In this document: piece by piece, positions 8,788 to 17,977 of the stretch
How the letters are laid out: every line of letters starts with the position of its first letter
Numbering within the stretch: position 1 is the first letter of the stretch
DNA from: Mycobacterium sp. IS-1742
Lineage (GTDB): Bacteria > Actinomycetota > Actinomycetes > Mycobacteriales > Mycobacteriaceae
Direction: 5' to 3'
Assembly: GCF_001500125.1 (NCBI RefSeq)
Contig: NZ_LQIV01000012.1
Span: 307,201-371,200, forward strand
DNA length: 64,000 nucleotides
Position numbers and translations under genes: made by a program
Notes under the pieces: generated by a model
The model's database searches: none
The model's input: the letters and a program-made list of their open reading frames with translations, nothing else
Told to the model about the DNA's origin: nothing

Positions 8788-9664
8788 TGGATGTGGCGCA
8801 CGGCCCCAACAGATCGGGGCGGAAGAATTTGTTCGCGATGCACTGGCCGTCGACGCCTGGGTTCTGCGCCGACACGGTGTCGGCGATGAGGCCACGCACG
8901 TACCGGTAGAGGTCCGTGGTCGTCACGGCCGACAACCGCGCCGCCAGGTCGTACATGTTCATCGAGGTGCCCGGAACCGGCTGACCGCCGCGTGCAGTGT
9001 TGGGTCCGTCCTTGTTCATCGCGGCGTGGCACTCTTCGAACCCCGGCGGCGGGCCTGCCGGTGGACAGCCGTCGAGCGGGAACTGCGCCGAATAGAGCGC
9101 GTTGAAGTATCCGGTGTGCAGGTCGGCCGGGAACGCGCTCGGGTTACAGGAGGGGAAGAGTGCGGGAGCCGGCCGGTCCGGTTGCCCCGCAGCGATGTTG
9201 GACTCCACCCAGTTGGAGTGGGAGTAGAAGTCCTGCTGCGCGTGCACCAGACCGCCGAACGCGGCACGGGCGGCCGGTCCGTCGCGCAGCGCCGTGGCAC
9301 CCGGGCCGATCGGTTGTGACCCGCGCAGGATGACCGGCGAGAGGGTGGTCCACGCCTGCTGGGCGCGCGCACAGATCTCGGTCGGGTTCTTCGCGTTGTC
9401 GATGTGCCGCCACTGGTCGGTCGCGAAGGCGTCGCTGCCCATGGCGCCGCCGCCGGGCGGCGGCCCGTTGAGTATCTGCAGGATCGCGATCTCGTTGACC
9501 TGATCGGGCGGCAGCGCGGTGCGGGTGACGATGGCGTGGTTGTGGATGTAGAACGCCTGCGCGGTCGGCCCGGACCAGCACAGGGCACCGATGAGGCCCA
9601 CCGCCGCGATCACCGCCAAGGGGACGCGTCGCAGTTTCCGCAGGCGGGTGAAGGAAACGGACAT
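8759..9664 (-). CDS. Secreted HET-C-like / phospholipase C-like protein
   Basis: A 301-residue exported protein with a Sec signal peptide and a probable cleavage after AQA (residue 37). After cleavage comes YIHNHAIVTRTAL and later HAQQDFYSHSNWVE (His141, Asp145, His149). This His/Asp arrangement is the hallmark of the HET-C family and related zinc-dependent phospholipase C-like folds. Several cysteines in the second half suggest disulphides. No enzymatic activity has been shown for bacterial members that I can cite, so activity is inferred from metal-ligand spacing. AGGAG precedes the ATG. It is convergent with the response regulator. Confidence 0.65.
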   Translation of the reverse strand: MSVSFTRLRKLRRVPLAVIAAVGLIGALCWSGPTAQAFYIHNHAIVTRTALPPDQVNEIAILQILNGPPPGGGAMGSDAFATDQWRHIDNAKNPTEICARAQQAWTTLSPVILRGSQPIGPGATALRDGPAARAAFGGLVHAQQDFYSHSNWVESNIAAGQPDRPAPALFPSCNPSAFPADLHTGYFNALYSAQFPLDGCPPAGPPPGFEECHAAMNKDGPNTARGGQPVPGTSMNMYDLAARLSAVTTTDLYRYVRGLIADTVSAQNPGVDGQCIANKFFRPDLLGPCATSINPFGVPPR

Positions 9665-9682
9665 GAAGGGACTCCTCCCCTG

Positions 9683-9750
9683 GTGCCGATCACGGCACAG
9701 CGATCTTACTCCGGTTCACGTCCCCGACACGCGGCGTTGTACCCGACACG
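9683..9750. promoter_or_regulatory. Candidate regulatory repeats upstream of the HET-C-like gene
   Basis: A perfect inverted repeat GTGCCG-ATCA-CGGCAC occupies 9683-9698, 19 bp before the ATG of the HET-C-like gene. Further upstream CCCGACACG occurs twice in direct orientation (9723-9731 and 9742-9750), 19 bp apart, about two helical turns. These could be operator sites. No -10/-35 pair is convincing. Confidence 0.3.
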
Positions 9751-9804
9751 TGGTGACAGCAAACCCCGCTGGCGCACAGTGTTTGCGCTTTCAGACGGGT
9801 GGCG

Positions 9805-11385
9805 TCACCACTCCCCGCGCCACCGGGCGCGGTACGACCGCCCGTCGGGGTCGTACATCATCCGGTACACCGGCACCGCCCACAGCCGGGTGAGCCGGCC
9901 GAGCCCTTCGGTCCGGTGCGGCCGCAGCCGGCCCGGGGGCCGGGGACCGACCTGACCACCCGCATACCAGTCGTCGAGACCCTCTGCTGCCCTGACGATT
10001 TCGTTCACCGCGTTCGAGGGGTCGATCAGCCCGTCGTCGTCCGTGCGGTCGAGGTGTTCCCGCATCAGCCGCAACCGCAGGTCGCGGGCGAAGACCCGCG
10101 CACCGTCCCCGGTACCCGCCGGATCACGCGGCGAGCGCTCGTCACGGGTCTCGTCGAGCACCGCGCACGACAACTCGCTGTCGTGCGTCCACGACCGCCG
10201 GTTGAAGTTGTCACTGCCCACGCATGCCCACGTGTCGTCGACCACGCAGACCTTCGCATGGACGTAAACCGGAGTCCCTTCGTGGTTTTCGACGTCGAAC
10301 AGGTGCACCCGGTCCGGACCTGCCGCCCGGCACGCCTCGATGGCCTGCCTGCGTCCGACCTGATTCGGCGGCAGCGCCAGCCTGCCGTCGACATCCGGGT
10401 ACCGCGGGATCACAGCGATCAGATGGAGGTCCGGATTGTCGGCGAGGGCCCTGGCGAACAGATCCGCCACCTGCTTGGACCACAGGTACTGGTCCTCCAG
10501 GTAGATCAGCCGCCGCGCGCGCCGCACCGCCTTGGTGTATCCGCGCGCCACGCTGCGTTCGCCGTGCGGGGCGAAGTCGTAGGTGAAGTGCGCGTCCGGA
10601 TACGTGCGCAGCACCTGCACGGCATGCGGGCCGCACGGCGCCGGGTCCGGCGGCTGCTCGGGCAGCGGATCCGCCTGCAGATCCGCACCCCGCAGGCGGT
10701 CCACCACCCATGCGACCGGGTTCAGCGTGTCCAGGGGTGCCGGATCGTTCCACCGCTCCCGGAACGTGGCGTCGAGTGCGCCCACCACGGGACCCTGCAA
10801 CCGCAACTGCGCGTCGTGCCACGGCGGCCGGTCGCCGTACCGCTTCGACATCTGCACCGCCTGCGGATCGCCGCGGTGCGAGGCGTCGTCGCGGCGCGAA
10901 TGGCACAGGTCGATGCCGCCGGCGAACGCCACATCGCGTTCGGGCGCCCCGGGATGACGGAGCACGACGAACTTCTGGTGGTGCGACCCGCCGATCCGGA
11001 CCCGCTGGTCGAGCAGCACCTCACCGCCCGCCCGCTCGATCGCCTCACCGAGATGCTGGTTCTCCTGCTCGCTGTAGGCGAACTGGTCCAGATGCGAGCG
11101 CCACACCAACCCCTTGACCACGGCGCCGCGTTCGGCAGCGGCGCAGAACAATTCGCGGATCGTCGGTCCGCCGTCACGCATCTTCTCGTCGGGGTCCCCG
11201 CGCCAGTCGGTGAAGAAGAGATGGTCACCGGGACCCAGCGCGGACACCTCGGTGGCCAGCGCGTCGAAGTACGTCGCGCCGTGGATCAGCGGTTCGACCC
11301 GGTTGCCCTCGCAGCACACGGGCAGGTCCGACGACGGGTTGCCGCGCTCGTCAGCCGTCAGGAACCAGTCGGACAGGTCCGCCAT
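9805..11385 (-). CDS. Phospholipase D-family protein
   Basis: A 526-residue protein with the two HKD half-sites of the phospholipase D superfamily: GSHHQKFVVLRH with following GGIDLC near residues 235-275, and YVHAKVCVVDDTWACVGSDNFNRRS near residues 390-415. Two such sites form one active centre that hydrolyses phosphodiester bonds, usually phospholipids in this size class. No signal peptide is evident, so it probably acts in the cytoplasm or at the inner membrane face. Divergent from the beta-lactamase-like lipoprotein gene, 17 bp away. Substrate not inferable. Confidence 0.85.
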   Translation of the reverse strand: MADLSDWFLTADERGNPSSDLPVCCEGNRVEPLIHGATYFDALATEVSALGPGDHLFFTDWRGDPDEKMRDGGPTIRELFCAAAERGAVVKGLVWRSHLDQFAYSEQENQHLGEAIERAGGEVLLDQRVRIGGSHHQKFVVLRHPGAPERDVAFAGGIDLCHSRRDDASHRGDPQAVQMSKRYGDRPPWHDAQLRLQGPVVGALDATFRERWNDPAPLDTLNPVAWVVDRLRGADLQADPLPEQPPDPAPCGPHAVQVLRTYPDAHFTYDFAPHGERSVARGYTKAVRRARRLIYLEDQYLWSKQVADLFARALADNPDLHLIAVIPRYPDVDGRLALPPNQVGRRQAIEACRAAGPDRVHLFDVENHEGTPVYVHAKVCVVDDTWACVGSDNFNRRSWTHDSELSCAVLDETRDERSPRDPAGTGDGARVFARDLRLRLMREHLDRTDDDGLIDPSNAVNEIVRAAEGLDDWYAGGQVGPRPPGRLRPHRTEGLGRLTRLWAVPVYRMMYDPDGRSYRARWRGEW

Positions 11386-11402
11386 ACTCGCTAGTATCGG
11401 CC

Positions 11403-12617
11403 ATGCCCGTCCCCCGCCGCGTCGTCGGCGCGCTCGCAGTGCTGCTGGTGCTCGCGGCCTGCACGGGAACCGGCCCCTCCCGCACCGGTGCGGACCCGCG
11501 TGCGGAGGCCGTCATGGACATCGTTCGCAAGACGATGGCCGACGCGCACCTGAGGTCGGTCATCGTGCGGGTCACCGAGGACGGCGACGAGATCCTCAGC
11601 CGTGCGCTCGGCGAATCGATGACCGGCGTGCCCGCCACCGCCGACATGCACTTCCGCAACGGCGCGGTGGCCATCTCCTACGTCGCCACGCTGCTGCTGC
11701 TGCTCGTCGAGGACGGCACCGTGAGCCTCGACGACCGGCTCTCGCGCTGGCTGCCCGACGTGCCGCACTCCGACCGTGTGACGCTCGGTCAGCTGGCACA
11801 GATGACGTCGGGCTATCACGACTACGTGCTCGGCAACGACGCGTTCGCCGACGCGGCGTACGCCGACCCGTTCCGGGCCTACACGACCGACGACCTGTTC
11901 GAGTTCGCCGTGCACAAACCGCTGCAGTACGAACCGGGCACCAACTGGAGCTACGCCCACACCAATTACGTCCTGCTCGGGCTGGCGCTGGAGAGGGCCA
12001 CCGGCCGCCCCATGGCCGACCTGCTCGGCGAGCGAGTCCTTCGACCGCTCGGGCTGACCGGCACCCGGGCCTCGTTGACCGCGGAGATCCCGGAACCAGC
12101 ACTGCACGCCTTCTCGTCCGAACGTCGGCAGGCGCTCGACATCCCCGCCGGCACGGACTTCTACGAGGAGTCGACGTACTGGAATCCGTCGTGGACCATC
12201 ACGCACGGCGCCGTCCAGACCTCCACCGTCGCCGACCTGGAGGCCACCGCCGTCGGTGTCGGATCCGGCACGCTGCTGTCACCGGAGTCCTACCGCCGCA
12301 TGGTGTCGACGGACCTGCGGGGCCGCACCCGGGCCCAGCCCGGCTGCCCGACCTGCGCCCCGATGAACGACCGCTACACCTACGGGCTGGGCATCGTGGT
12401 CTCCGGGAACTGGCTGCTGCAGAACCCGATGCTGTCCGGCTACGGGGCCGTCGCGGCGTACCTGCCGTCCCGCAGACTGGCGATCGCCGTCGCGGTCACG
12501 TTCACCCCCCAGGCGTTCGACTCCCTGGGCGACTACACCAACGGGGCGCAGACGTTGTTCTCCCGGATCGCCGCCGAACTCGCACCGGACGACGCACCAC
12601 CGGCCCCGCCGCCATAA
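11403..12617 (+). CDS. Beta-lactamase-fold lipoprotein lacking catalytic residues
   Basis: A 404-residue lipoprotein with signal peptide and lipobox LAAC (Cys20). The fold matches class C beta-lactamase/DD-peptidase-like serine hydrolases (FRNGAVAISYVATLLLLLVE, DDRLSRWLPDVP, LAQMTSGYHDY, NYVLLGLALE). The catalytic SxxK tetrad, normally in an F-R-I-G-S-V-T-K context, reads AVAI here (Ala88, Ile91), and the usual Tyr-x-Asn is YAH (Tyr184, His186). It is therefore probably not an active serine hydrolase and may bind peptidoglycan or act as a regulator. Its stop is followed after 7 bp by the amidotransferase gene, suggesting an operon. Confidence 0.82.
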   Translation: MPVPRRVVGALAVLLVLAACTGTGPSRTGADPRAEAVMDIVRKTMADAHLRSVIVRVTEDGDEILSRALGESMTGVPATADMHFRNGAVAISYVATLLLLLVEDGTVSLDDRLSRWLPDVPHSDRVTLGQLAQMTSGYHDYVLGNDAFADAAYADPFRAYTTDDLFEFAVHKPLQYEPGTNWSYAHTNYVLLGLALERATGRPMADLLGERVLRPLGLTGTRASLTAEIPEPALHAFSSERRQALDIPAGTDFYEESTYWNPSWTITHGAVQTSTVADLEATAVGVGSGTLLSPESYRRMVSTDLRGRTRAQPGCPTCAPMNDRYTYGLGIVVSGNWLLQNPMLSGYGAVAAYLPSRRLAIAVAVTFTPQAFDSLGDYTNGAQTLFSRIAAELAPDDAPPAPPP

Positions 12618-12624
12618 TGGCCGG

Positions 12625-13347
12625 GTGACGCCCCGAGTCCTGTTCCTCCACAACGATCCCATCGCCACCGAGGCGCTGCTCGGCAACGCGTTCGCCGACG
12701 CCGGCTTCGATATCGACACGTTCACGGTGGTCCCCCGCGAGCACGCTGCGGACCCCGCCCTCGACGTGGTGTTCCCCGATCCCACCGGCTACGACGTCAT
12801 CGTGCCTCTGGGTGCGCGGTGGCCGGTGTACGACGATGCCCTGCGCCGCACCTGGGTCGGGGCCGAGATGGCGATGCTCCGCGAGGCCGCCGCGGTCGGG
12901 GTCGCGCTGCTGGGGGTGTGCTTCGGCGGGCAGATCATCGCCCAGGCGTTCGGCGGCAGCGTCGGCCGCGCCCCGACACCGGAGATCGGGTGGTACGACA
13001 TCGCGACCGACCGGCCGGACCTCGTCGCGACCGGCCCGTGGTTCCAGTGGCATTTCGACCGGTGGACAGTGCCGCCGGGGGCGGTGGAGATCGCCAGGAG
13101 CACCGCCTCCTCGCAGGCGTTCCTGCTCGACCGCAGCCTCGCGCTGCAGTTCCACCCGGAGCTCGACCACGCACTGCTGACCGAGTGGCTGGCCGACGAC
13201 CGCGACGGCGAGGCCCTGGGATTCGGCCTCGCCCACGACGAATTGCTCGCTCGCACAAGACATTTGGAAGACGACGCGGCGAGCCGGATCCACGGGCTGG
13301 TGCGAAGGTTCCTGTCCTATGTCGCGGCGGCGCCCTGCCCGAGCTGA
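12625..13347 (+). CDS. Class I glutamine amidotransferase-like protein
   Basis: A 240-residue GATase1 domain protein. GVCFGGQIIAQAFGG carries the nucleophilic Cys in the usual nucleophile elbow, and LQFHPELDHALLTEWL provides the His and Glu of the triad. Such stand-alone GMP-synthase-like amidotransferases transfer glutamine-derived ammonia or act as gamma-glutamyl hydrolases; the substrate is unknown. It starts with GTG 7 bp after the preceding lipoprotein gene and overlaps the convergent SDR gene by 31 bp. Confidence 0.85.
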   Translation: MTPRVLFLHNDPIATEALLGNAFADAGFDIDTFTVVPREHAADPALDVVFPDPTGYDVIVPLGARWPVYDDALRRTWVGAEMAMLREAAAVGVALLGVCFGGQIIAQAFGGSVGRAPTPEIGWYDIATDRPDLVATGPWFQWHFDRWTVPPGAVEIARSTASSQAFLLDRSLALQFHPELDHALLTEWLADDRDGEALGFGLAHDELLARTRHLEDDAASRIHGLVRRFLSYVAAAPCPS

Positions 13348-14675
13348 TGTGCGAGCGCATCGCTGAGCCGGGGATGACGGAAACGGTGACCCAGCGAGTG
13401 CAGGACCGTCGGCACCACCCGCTGGTCGGCTTCGGCCAGTTCGCGGGCCCCCTGGGCGCCCAGGAGCAGCCGCGGGCCGACTGACGGGACGGGCAGCACG
13501 GCGGGCCGGTGCAGCACCGCCGCCAGCGTCTTCGTGTAGTCGGCGTTGCGGACCGGTTCGGGCGCGACGGCGTTGACCGGCCCGCTCACCCGGTCGTCCC
13601 ACAGCGCCCGGTAGTACACGTCGAGCAGGTCGTCCAGCCCGATCCACGACAGCCACTGCCGTCCGGTGCCGAGCCGCCCGCCCAGGCCGGCGCCGAAGAG
13701 CGGGCGGAACAGCCGCAGGGTCCCACCCGCGGCGGCCTGGACGATGCCGGTGCGCACGGCGACCACCCGCACCCCCGCGTCGGCCGCCGGTGCGGTCGCG
13801 GCCTCCCAGTCGGCGACGACGTCGGCCAGGAAACCGGTCCCCCGCGCGCTGTCCTCGCCGAGCAGCGCGTCGCCGCGGTCATAGCCGTAGAACCCGATCG
13901 CCGAGGCGCTGACGACGGTGCGCACGCCCGCGCCGGCCGCCGACTCCGCGAGCCGGCGGGTGGGTTCGATGCGGCTGTCGCGGATCGCGGCCTTGTGCGA
14001 CGCGGTGAACCGGCCCGCGATGGACGCGCCCGCCAGGTGCACGACGGCGTCCACCCCGCTCAACAGGTCCGGCGCAGGCCGCCGCGGGTCCCACTGCCGT
14101 TCGTCGGCGCCGGCCGGGGGCCGCCGCACCAGCCGGATCACCCTGTGCCCGCCGCTGGTCAGCATCGCGGTCAGCGCCGAGCCGACCAGCCCCGAGGACC
14201 CCGTGACGGCGACGACCAGCGGCCCGCACCCGGCTCCGGCGGCCTCCCGGTGCGCGGCCAGGTCGTCGGCCAGCTGGCGGTGCCGGTAGACGAACGTCGA
14301 CCGCAGCAGCGCACCCGGCACCGTCGTGTCGACACGGTCGCGGACCAGCGTGCGGCCCCGACCGGCGTCGGCGAAGTCGTGGGTGTGTCGCCACCAGCCG
14401 ATCACCCGCGGGGGCAGCGACATCACGCCGCGCGACGACAGGGCATCGACGAACCGGTGCGGCGGGTCGTACCCGGACGGGTCGTGCTGGGCGATCCACC
14501 GCAGGCCGGCGGGCAGGCCCAGCACCGCCTGACCGTCCGCCAGCGACGGGGTCTCGGCGACCACCGTCATCGGCTGCCAGGGCGGGACCAGGCGAGGCAT
14601 GGCCCCTGGCCGGGTGTGCCAGGCGAACACCTCGTCGAGCGGATGATCGACGATGCTCTCGTACTCGATGCCCAT
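13317..14675 (-). CDS. SRPBCC-SDR fusion, TIGR01777-family epimerase-like protein
   Basis: A 452-residue fusion. Residues 1-150 form an SRPBCC (START-like) ligand-binding domain ([20 protein letters not shown]), and residues from about 155 form an NAD(P)-binding extended SDR domain with the glycine motif [12 protein letters not shown] and VVHLAGASI, ending in a DUF1731-type tail ([18 protein letters not shown]). TIGR01777 proteins are poorly characterised; cell-division inhibitor SulA-like naming in databases is unreliable. The chosen ATG gives the standard N-terminus; the frame extends upstream without similarity. Confidence 0.83.
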   Translation of the reverse strand: MGIEYESIVDHPLDEVFAWHTRPGAMPRLVPPWQPMTVVAETPSLADGQAVLGLPAGLRWIAQHDPSGYDPPHRFVDALSSRGVMSLPPRVIGWWRHTHDFADAGRGRTLVRDRVDTTVPGALLRSTFVYRHRQLADDLAAHREAAGAGCGPLVVAVTGSSGLVGSALTAMLTSGGHRVIRLVRRPPAGADERQWDPRRPAPDLLSGVDAVVHLAGASIAGRFTASHKAAIRDSRIEPTRRLAESAAGAGVRTVVSASAIGFYGYDRGDALLGEDSARGTGFLADVVADWEAATAPAADAGVRVVAVRTGIVQAAAGGTLRLFRPLFGAGLGGRLGTGRQWLSWIGLDDLLDVYYRALWDDRVSGPVNAVAPEPVRNADYTKTLAAVLHRPAVLPVPSVGPRLLLGAQGARELAEADQRVVPTVLHSLGHRFRHPRLSDALAHQLGQGAAAT

Positions 14676-14758
14676 GGCCCTCCCTGTCGCCGGCGCCTGG
14701 TCGGTATTCGGCGCCGCACGAATGGTGGATTGCCCCGGTGCACGGCGGGTACGCACTC

Positions 14759-15442
14759 ATGGCGATGAGCGGATGGGACAGGTTCGCCGGCAGGTCCGGC
14801 GGGCGCACCTTCCGGGACCGCCGTGATGCCGGCCGGATCCTGGCCGGGAAGTTGTCGGCCTATGCCGGCCGTGACGACGTGGTGGTCCTCGGTCTGGCGC
14901 GCGGCGGCGTCCCGGTCGGCTGGGAGGTGGCCCACGGGCTCGGCGCTCCGCTCGACGTGTTCCTGGTACGCAAACTCGGTGTGCCGCAGTGGGAAGAGCT
15001 CGCGATGGGCGCCATCGCGTCCGGTGGCAGCGTCGTGATCAACGAGCAGCTCGTCGCCCGCCTGGGCATCACCGAGGAGGCGTTGGCCCGCGCGATCGAG
15101 CGCGAGACGTCGGAACTGCGCCGCCGGGAGACCGCCTACCGGCAGGGCCGCCCGCCGCCGGAGCTCGCCGGGGCGACGGTGGTGCTCACCGACGACGGCA
15201 TCGCGACCGGCGCGAGCATGCTCGCCGCGGTGCGGGCGGTCCGCGCATCGGAGCCCGCGCAGGTGGTGGTGGCCGTTCCGGTGGGTCCGGCCACGGCGTG
15301 CCGGGAGATCGGCGCCGAAGCGGATGCGGTGGTCTGCGCGACGATGCCGGCGGGCTTTGAGGCCGTGGGGCAGGTGTACGCCGACTTCCACCAGGTCACC
15401 GACGACGAGGTGCGGGACCTGCTGGCGACCCCGACCCGTTAG
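14759..15442 (+). CDS. Phosphoribosyltransferase-domain protein (Rv2143-like)
   Basis: A PRTase type I domain protein of about 227 residues. [14 protein letters not shown] is the PRPP-binding loop, and [15 protein letters not shown] is the N-terminal strand-loop. The family often sits alone or beside hydrolases, and its acceptor base is unknown. Start choice is uncertain: ATG at 14759 or 14765, or GTG at 14738; a GGCGGG sequence about 10 bases upstream favours 14759. Its TAG shares the TTAG quartet with the stop of the convergent membrane-protein gene. Confidence 0.82.
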   Translation: MAMSGWDRFAGRSGGRTFRDRRDAGRILAGKLSAYAGRDDVVVLGLARGGVPVGWEVAHGLGAPLDVFLVRKLGVPQWEELAMGAIASGGSVVINEQLVARLGITEEALARAIERETSELRRRETAYRQGRPPPELAGATVVLTDDGIATGASMLAAVRAVRASEPAQVVVAVPVGPATACREIGAEADAVVCATMPAGFEAVGQVYADFHQVTDDEVRDLLATPTR

Positions 15443-15828
15443 CGGGTGGTGGGTTCCTCAGGATGCTCGGCGCCCACTTCGTCCTCATGGCGCTCGTCGT
15501 ACGGGACCGCGCGGGTGTCGGCGTCGGCGTCGGCGTCGGACCGCGGTTCGGCGTCGCCACGGGTGCCATCGGCCTCGTAGGCCTCGGCTTCGTCGGGATA
15601 GTCGGCGTCGAACTCGTCGGCCGTCCCGGCGTCAGCGGGGCCGGTCGGCCCGGCCGTCGCGGCGGTCGGCTTGCGGGACCGCTCGCGGACGGCGTCGACG
15701 ATCAGCAACACGACACCGATCACGCTGGCTGCGATGCACACCCAGGCGATCACGGCATTGCCGGTGACCACGGCGGTCACCAGCGCAGCGAGCCCGATGA
15801 CGGCCAGGACGAGCGCGATGATCAGCAT
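15439..15828 (-). CDS. Small membrane protein with acidic tail (Rv2144c-like)
   Basis: A 129-residue protein with two N-terminal transmembrane helices (about residues 2-22 and 29-47), a short basic linker RERSRK, and a strongly acidic, low-complexity C-terminal half (repeated Asp-Ala, DADADAD). It is the last gene of the dcw-side run, directly behind wag31, in the place of M. tuberculosis Rv2144c. No function is assigned; location suggests a role at the membrane near the growth pole. Confidence 0.78.
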   Translation of the reverse strand: MLIIALVLAVIGLAALVTAVVTGNAVIAWVCIAASVIGVVLLIVDAVRERSRKPTAATAGPTGPADAGTADEFDADYPDEAEAYEADGTRGDAEPRSDADADADTRAVPYDERHEDEVGAEHPEEPTTR

Positions 15829-15845
15829 CGATCAGCGCCGCCGCG

Positions 15846-16667
15846 TCAGTTGTTGCCGCGGTTGAATTGGTTGAAGCCGCCGCCGTCGTTGTTGGCGCTC
15901 GAATCCACCGGCGCGGCGGAACCACGCTGGCCCAACTCCTCGAGCTGGGACTCCAGGTAGGTCTTCAGGCGGGTGCGGTACTCACGTTCGAAGGTCCGCA
16001 GCTGTTCCAGCCGGCCTTCGAGCACCGTCCGCTGCTGGTTGATGGTCCCCATGATCTCGGAGTGCTTGCGCTCGGCGTCGGCCTGCAGTGCGTCCGCCTT
16101 CTCCTGGGCCTGCCGCAGCTGGGCCTCGGAGCGGGTCTGGGCGTCGGCGAGCATGGCGTCGGCGCGCTGACGGGCCTCGGTGACCGTGGTCTCCGCGGTC
16201 TGCCGGGCGTCGCTGACCATCGCATCGGCCTGGGCGCGCGCGTCGGAGAGCAGTTTGTCCGACTCGGCCTTGGCGGTGCTGGTCAACCGGTCGGCGGTCT
16301 CCTGGGCCAGGCTCAGCACCTTGGCCGCGCGCAGTGCCGAGTCCTCGCTCTGCTGCTGGGTCGGCGCCGGCGCCGCGGGGGGCGCCTCGTACACCGGCTG
16401 GGGCGGCGGAGTCGGCTCGGGCTCCGGCTCGTAGACCGGCGCGGCCTGCTGCTGCGGCGCGGCACCGCCACCGGACCGGGCCGAGGAGAGCTCCTGGTCC
16501 AGCTCGGCCACCCGCTGACGCAGGTCGGTGTTCTCCTCGATCAGCCGGGTCAGCTCGTTCTCGACCAGGTCGAGGAAGGCGTCGACTTCGTCCTCGTTGT
16601 AGCCCCGCTTGCCGATGGGCGGCTTGCTGAACGCGACGTTGTGAACGTCGGCGGGTGTGAGCGGCAT
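15846..16667 (-). CDS. wag31: Polar growth scaffold DivIVA/Wag31
   Basis: A 273-residue cytoplasmic coiled-coil protein that marks the cell poles and directs peptidoglycan synthesis there. The N-terminal DivIVA membrane-binding domain ([19 protein letters not shown], then [12 protein letters not shown]) is followed by a first coiled coil, a Pro/Glu-rich linker (residues about 62-105), and a long C-terminal coiled coil with Ala-rich ADA repeats, ending [11 protein letters not shown]. The ATG at 16667 follows AAGGGGG. The linker has no Thr where Mtb Wag31 has the phosphorylated Thr73. It has its own promoter (separate entry), as expected for an abundant essential protein. Confidence 0.96.
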   Translation of the reverse strand: MPLTPADVHNVAFSKPPIGKRGYNEDEVDAFLDLVENELTRLIEENTDLRQRVAELDQELSSARSGGGAAPQQQAAPVYEPEPEPTPPPQPVYEAPPAAPAPTQQQSEDSALRAAKVLSLAQETADRLTSTAKAESDKLLSDARAQADAMVSDARQTAETTVTEARQRADAMLADAQTRSEAQLRQAQEKADALQADAERKHSEIMGTINQQRTVLEGRLEQLRTFEREYRTRLKTYLESQLEELGQRGSAAPVDSSANNDGGGFNQFNRGNN

Positions 16668-16706
16668 CGTCTGCCCCCTTGAGTCTGGACCGTCAACCGA
16701 TCTCAA

Positions 16707-16712
16707 AGTGTA
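16707..16712 (-). promoter_or_regulatory. Probable wag31 promoter, -10 element
   Basis: On the minus strand TACACT (16712-16707), a good mycobacterial sigma-A -10 hexamer, lies 40 bp before the wag31 ATG. This predicts a start of transcription near 16700 and a leader of about 33 nt. The -35 region 17 bp further upstream (CCAGTT) is weak. The 205-bp gap between yggT and wag31, unlike the tight gaps elsewhere, supports an independent promoter. Confidence 0.55.
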
Positions 16713-16872
16713 AAGCCTGCATGGATCGCAACTGGCGTCCATCCTGTCACACCAGACCCGGCGGTTGCAGCGGAGGTCAAATTTTAAGAGCGAATTTCAG
16801 TTTTCACCACGCCTGCGCCGCACCTCGGCAAACCCCGTGGACCGCGCCGCGGCGGCCGGCCGCCGGCCAGGG

Positions 16873-17163
16873 TCAGGCCGCCGCCCCGAACGCCAATTGC
16901 ATACCGATGAAGGCGACGAGCAGCAGCACCATGATCGACAGGTCGAAACGCACCGCGCCGATGGTGAGCTGGGGAATCAGGCGCCGCAGCAACTTCACCG
17001 GAGGATCGGTCAGCGTCATGATCACCTCGAGCACCACGACCGTCAGACCCCGTGGACGCCAGTCCCGGCTGAACGATCGGATGAACTCGACGACGACCCG
17101 CGCGATGAGCAGGAGCCAGAAGACGAACAGCGCAAAACCAAGGATTTCGAAGAACAGCGCCAA
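16873..17163 (-). CDS. YggT-family membrane protein (Rv2146c-like)
   Basis: A 96-residue membrane protein with two hydrophobic segments separated by the family motif DPPVKLLRRLIPQL. YggT proteins are conserved beside sepF and divIVA in Gram-positive bacteria and are thought to help assemble membrane-associated division or growth machinery. It starts with TTG; GAGG lies about 10 bases upstream. Located between sepF and wag31, in the usual order. Confidence 0.9.
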   Translation of the reverse strand: MALFFEILGFALFVFWLLLIARVVVEFIRSFSRDWRPRGLTVVVLEVIMTLTDPPVKLLRRLIPQLTIGAVRFDLSIMVLLLVAFIGMQLAFGAAA

Positions 17164-17260
17164 CGGAAGCTCGACCTCACTACGGGCAGATATGTGACAT
17201 TCGATACAGGTGGGAAAACAACCTCGTCAGCCTACCTGCCGCGCCGGGGCGCCGCCGAAG

Positions 17261-17911
17261 TCACTGATACGCGTAGAAGCCCGCCTCGGCGATGCGTCGG
17301 CGCTCGTCTGCGGTGACGTCCACGTCGGCCGGCGACAGCAGGAACACCTTGGTGGCGACCTTGTCGAACGAGCCGCGCAGCGCGAACGCGAGGCCGGCGG
17401 CGAAGTCGACGAGGCGTTTGGCGTCGGCGTTGTCCATGGACACCAGGTCCATGATCACCGGGGTGCCGTCCCGGAACTTCTCGCCGATGGTGCGGGCCTC
17501 GCTGTAGTCCTTCGGGCGCAGGGTCGTGATCTTGGCCAGTGGGCTGCCTTCCTCGAAGAGCATCGCCATCCGGCGCGGGTCCATCGCCAGGGCACCGCGG
17601 GTCGAGCCGCGCAGCGCGCCCAGTCGCGGCGCCGGGCGCTCGAACTCGCGGGGACCGCGAAGCCGTGGGTCGAACCGGGGCTCGTCGTAGCCGCCGCGGT
17701 AGATCGGCGGTTCGTCGTACTCGCGCGGGGCCGGCCGATCGTCGTACTCGCGGCCGTACCCGTCCTCCTCGAAGCGGTCTTCACGGGGCCGGCGGGCGTA
17801 GCCACGGGCCGGGCCGCGCTCGGCGCGGTCGTCGTCCTCGTAGTACTCGTCGTCGTAGTCATCCATGGGCGCCATACCGAAGTAGGCCTTGACCTTGTGG
17901 AGTGTGCTCAT
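17261..17911 (-). CDS. sepF: Cell division protein SepF
   Basis: A 216-residue cytoplasmic protein that tethers FtsZ to the membrane. The N-terminal amphipathic helix ([15 protein letters not shown]) is the membrane anchor. A long charged linker rich in Asp/Tyr/Arg/Pro (about 15-110) follows, then the conserved SepF domain ([39 protein letters not shown]). The SepF core binds the FtsZ C-terminal peptide. Position between yggS and yggT is standard for actinobacteria. Confidence 0.96.
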   Translation of the reverse strand: MSTLHKVKAYFGMAPMDDYDDEYYEDDDRAERGPARGYARRPREDRFEEDGYGREYDDRPAPREYDEPPIYRGGYDEPRFDPRLRGPREFERPAPRLGALRGSTRGALAMDPRRMAMLFEEGSPLAKITTLRPKDYSEARTIGEKFRDGTPVIMDLVSMDNADAKRLVDFAAGLAFALRGSFDKVATKVFLLSPADVDVTADERRRIAEAGFYAYQ

Positions 17912-17977
17912 CGCGCGACCCTTCTGAAGACCGTCAAGCTGTGGTGTCTGTGATGAAGATGTGACTGGAGTGACTAC

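Noticed and set aside
16845..16872. GC-rich palindrome CGGCGGCCGGCCGCCG after yggT as terminator
   Set aside because: No T-run follows and such palindromes arise easily at this GC content; kept out of the feature list.
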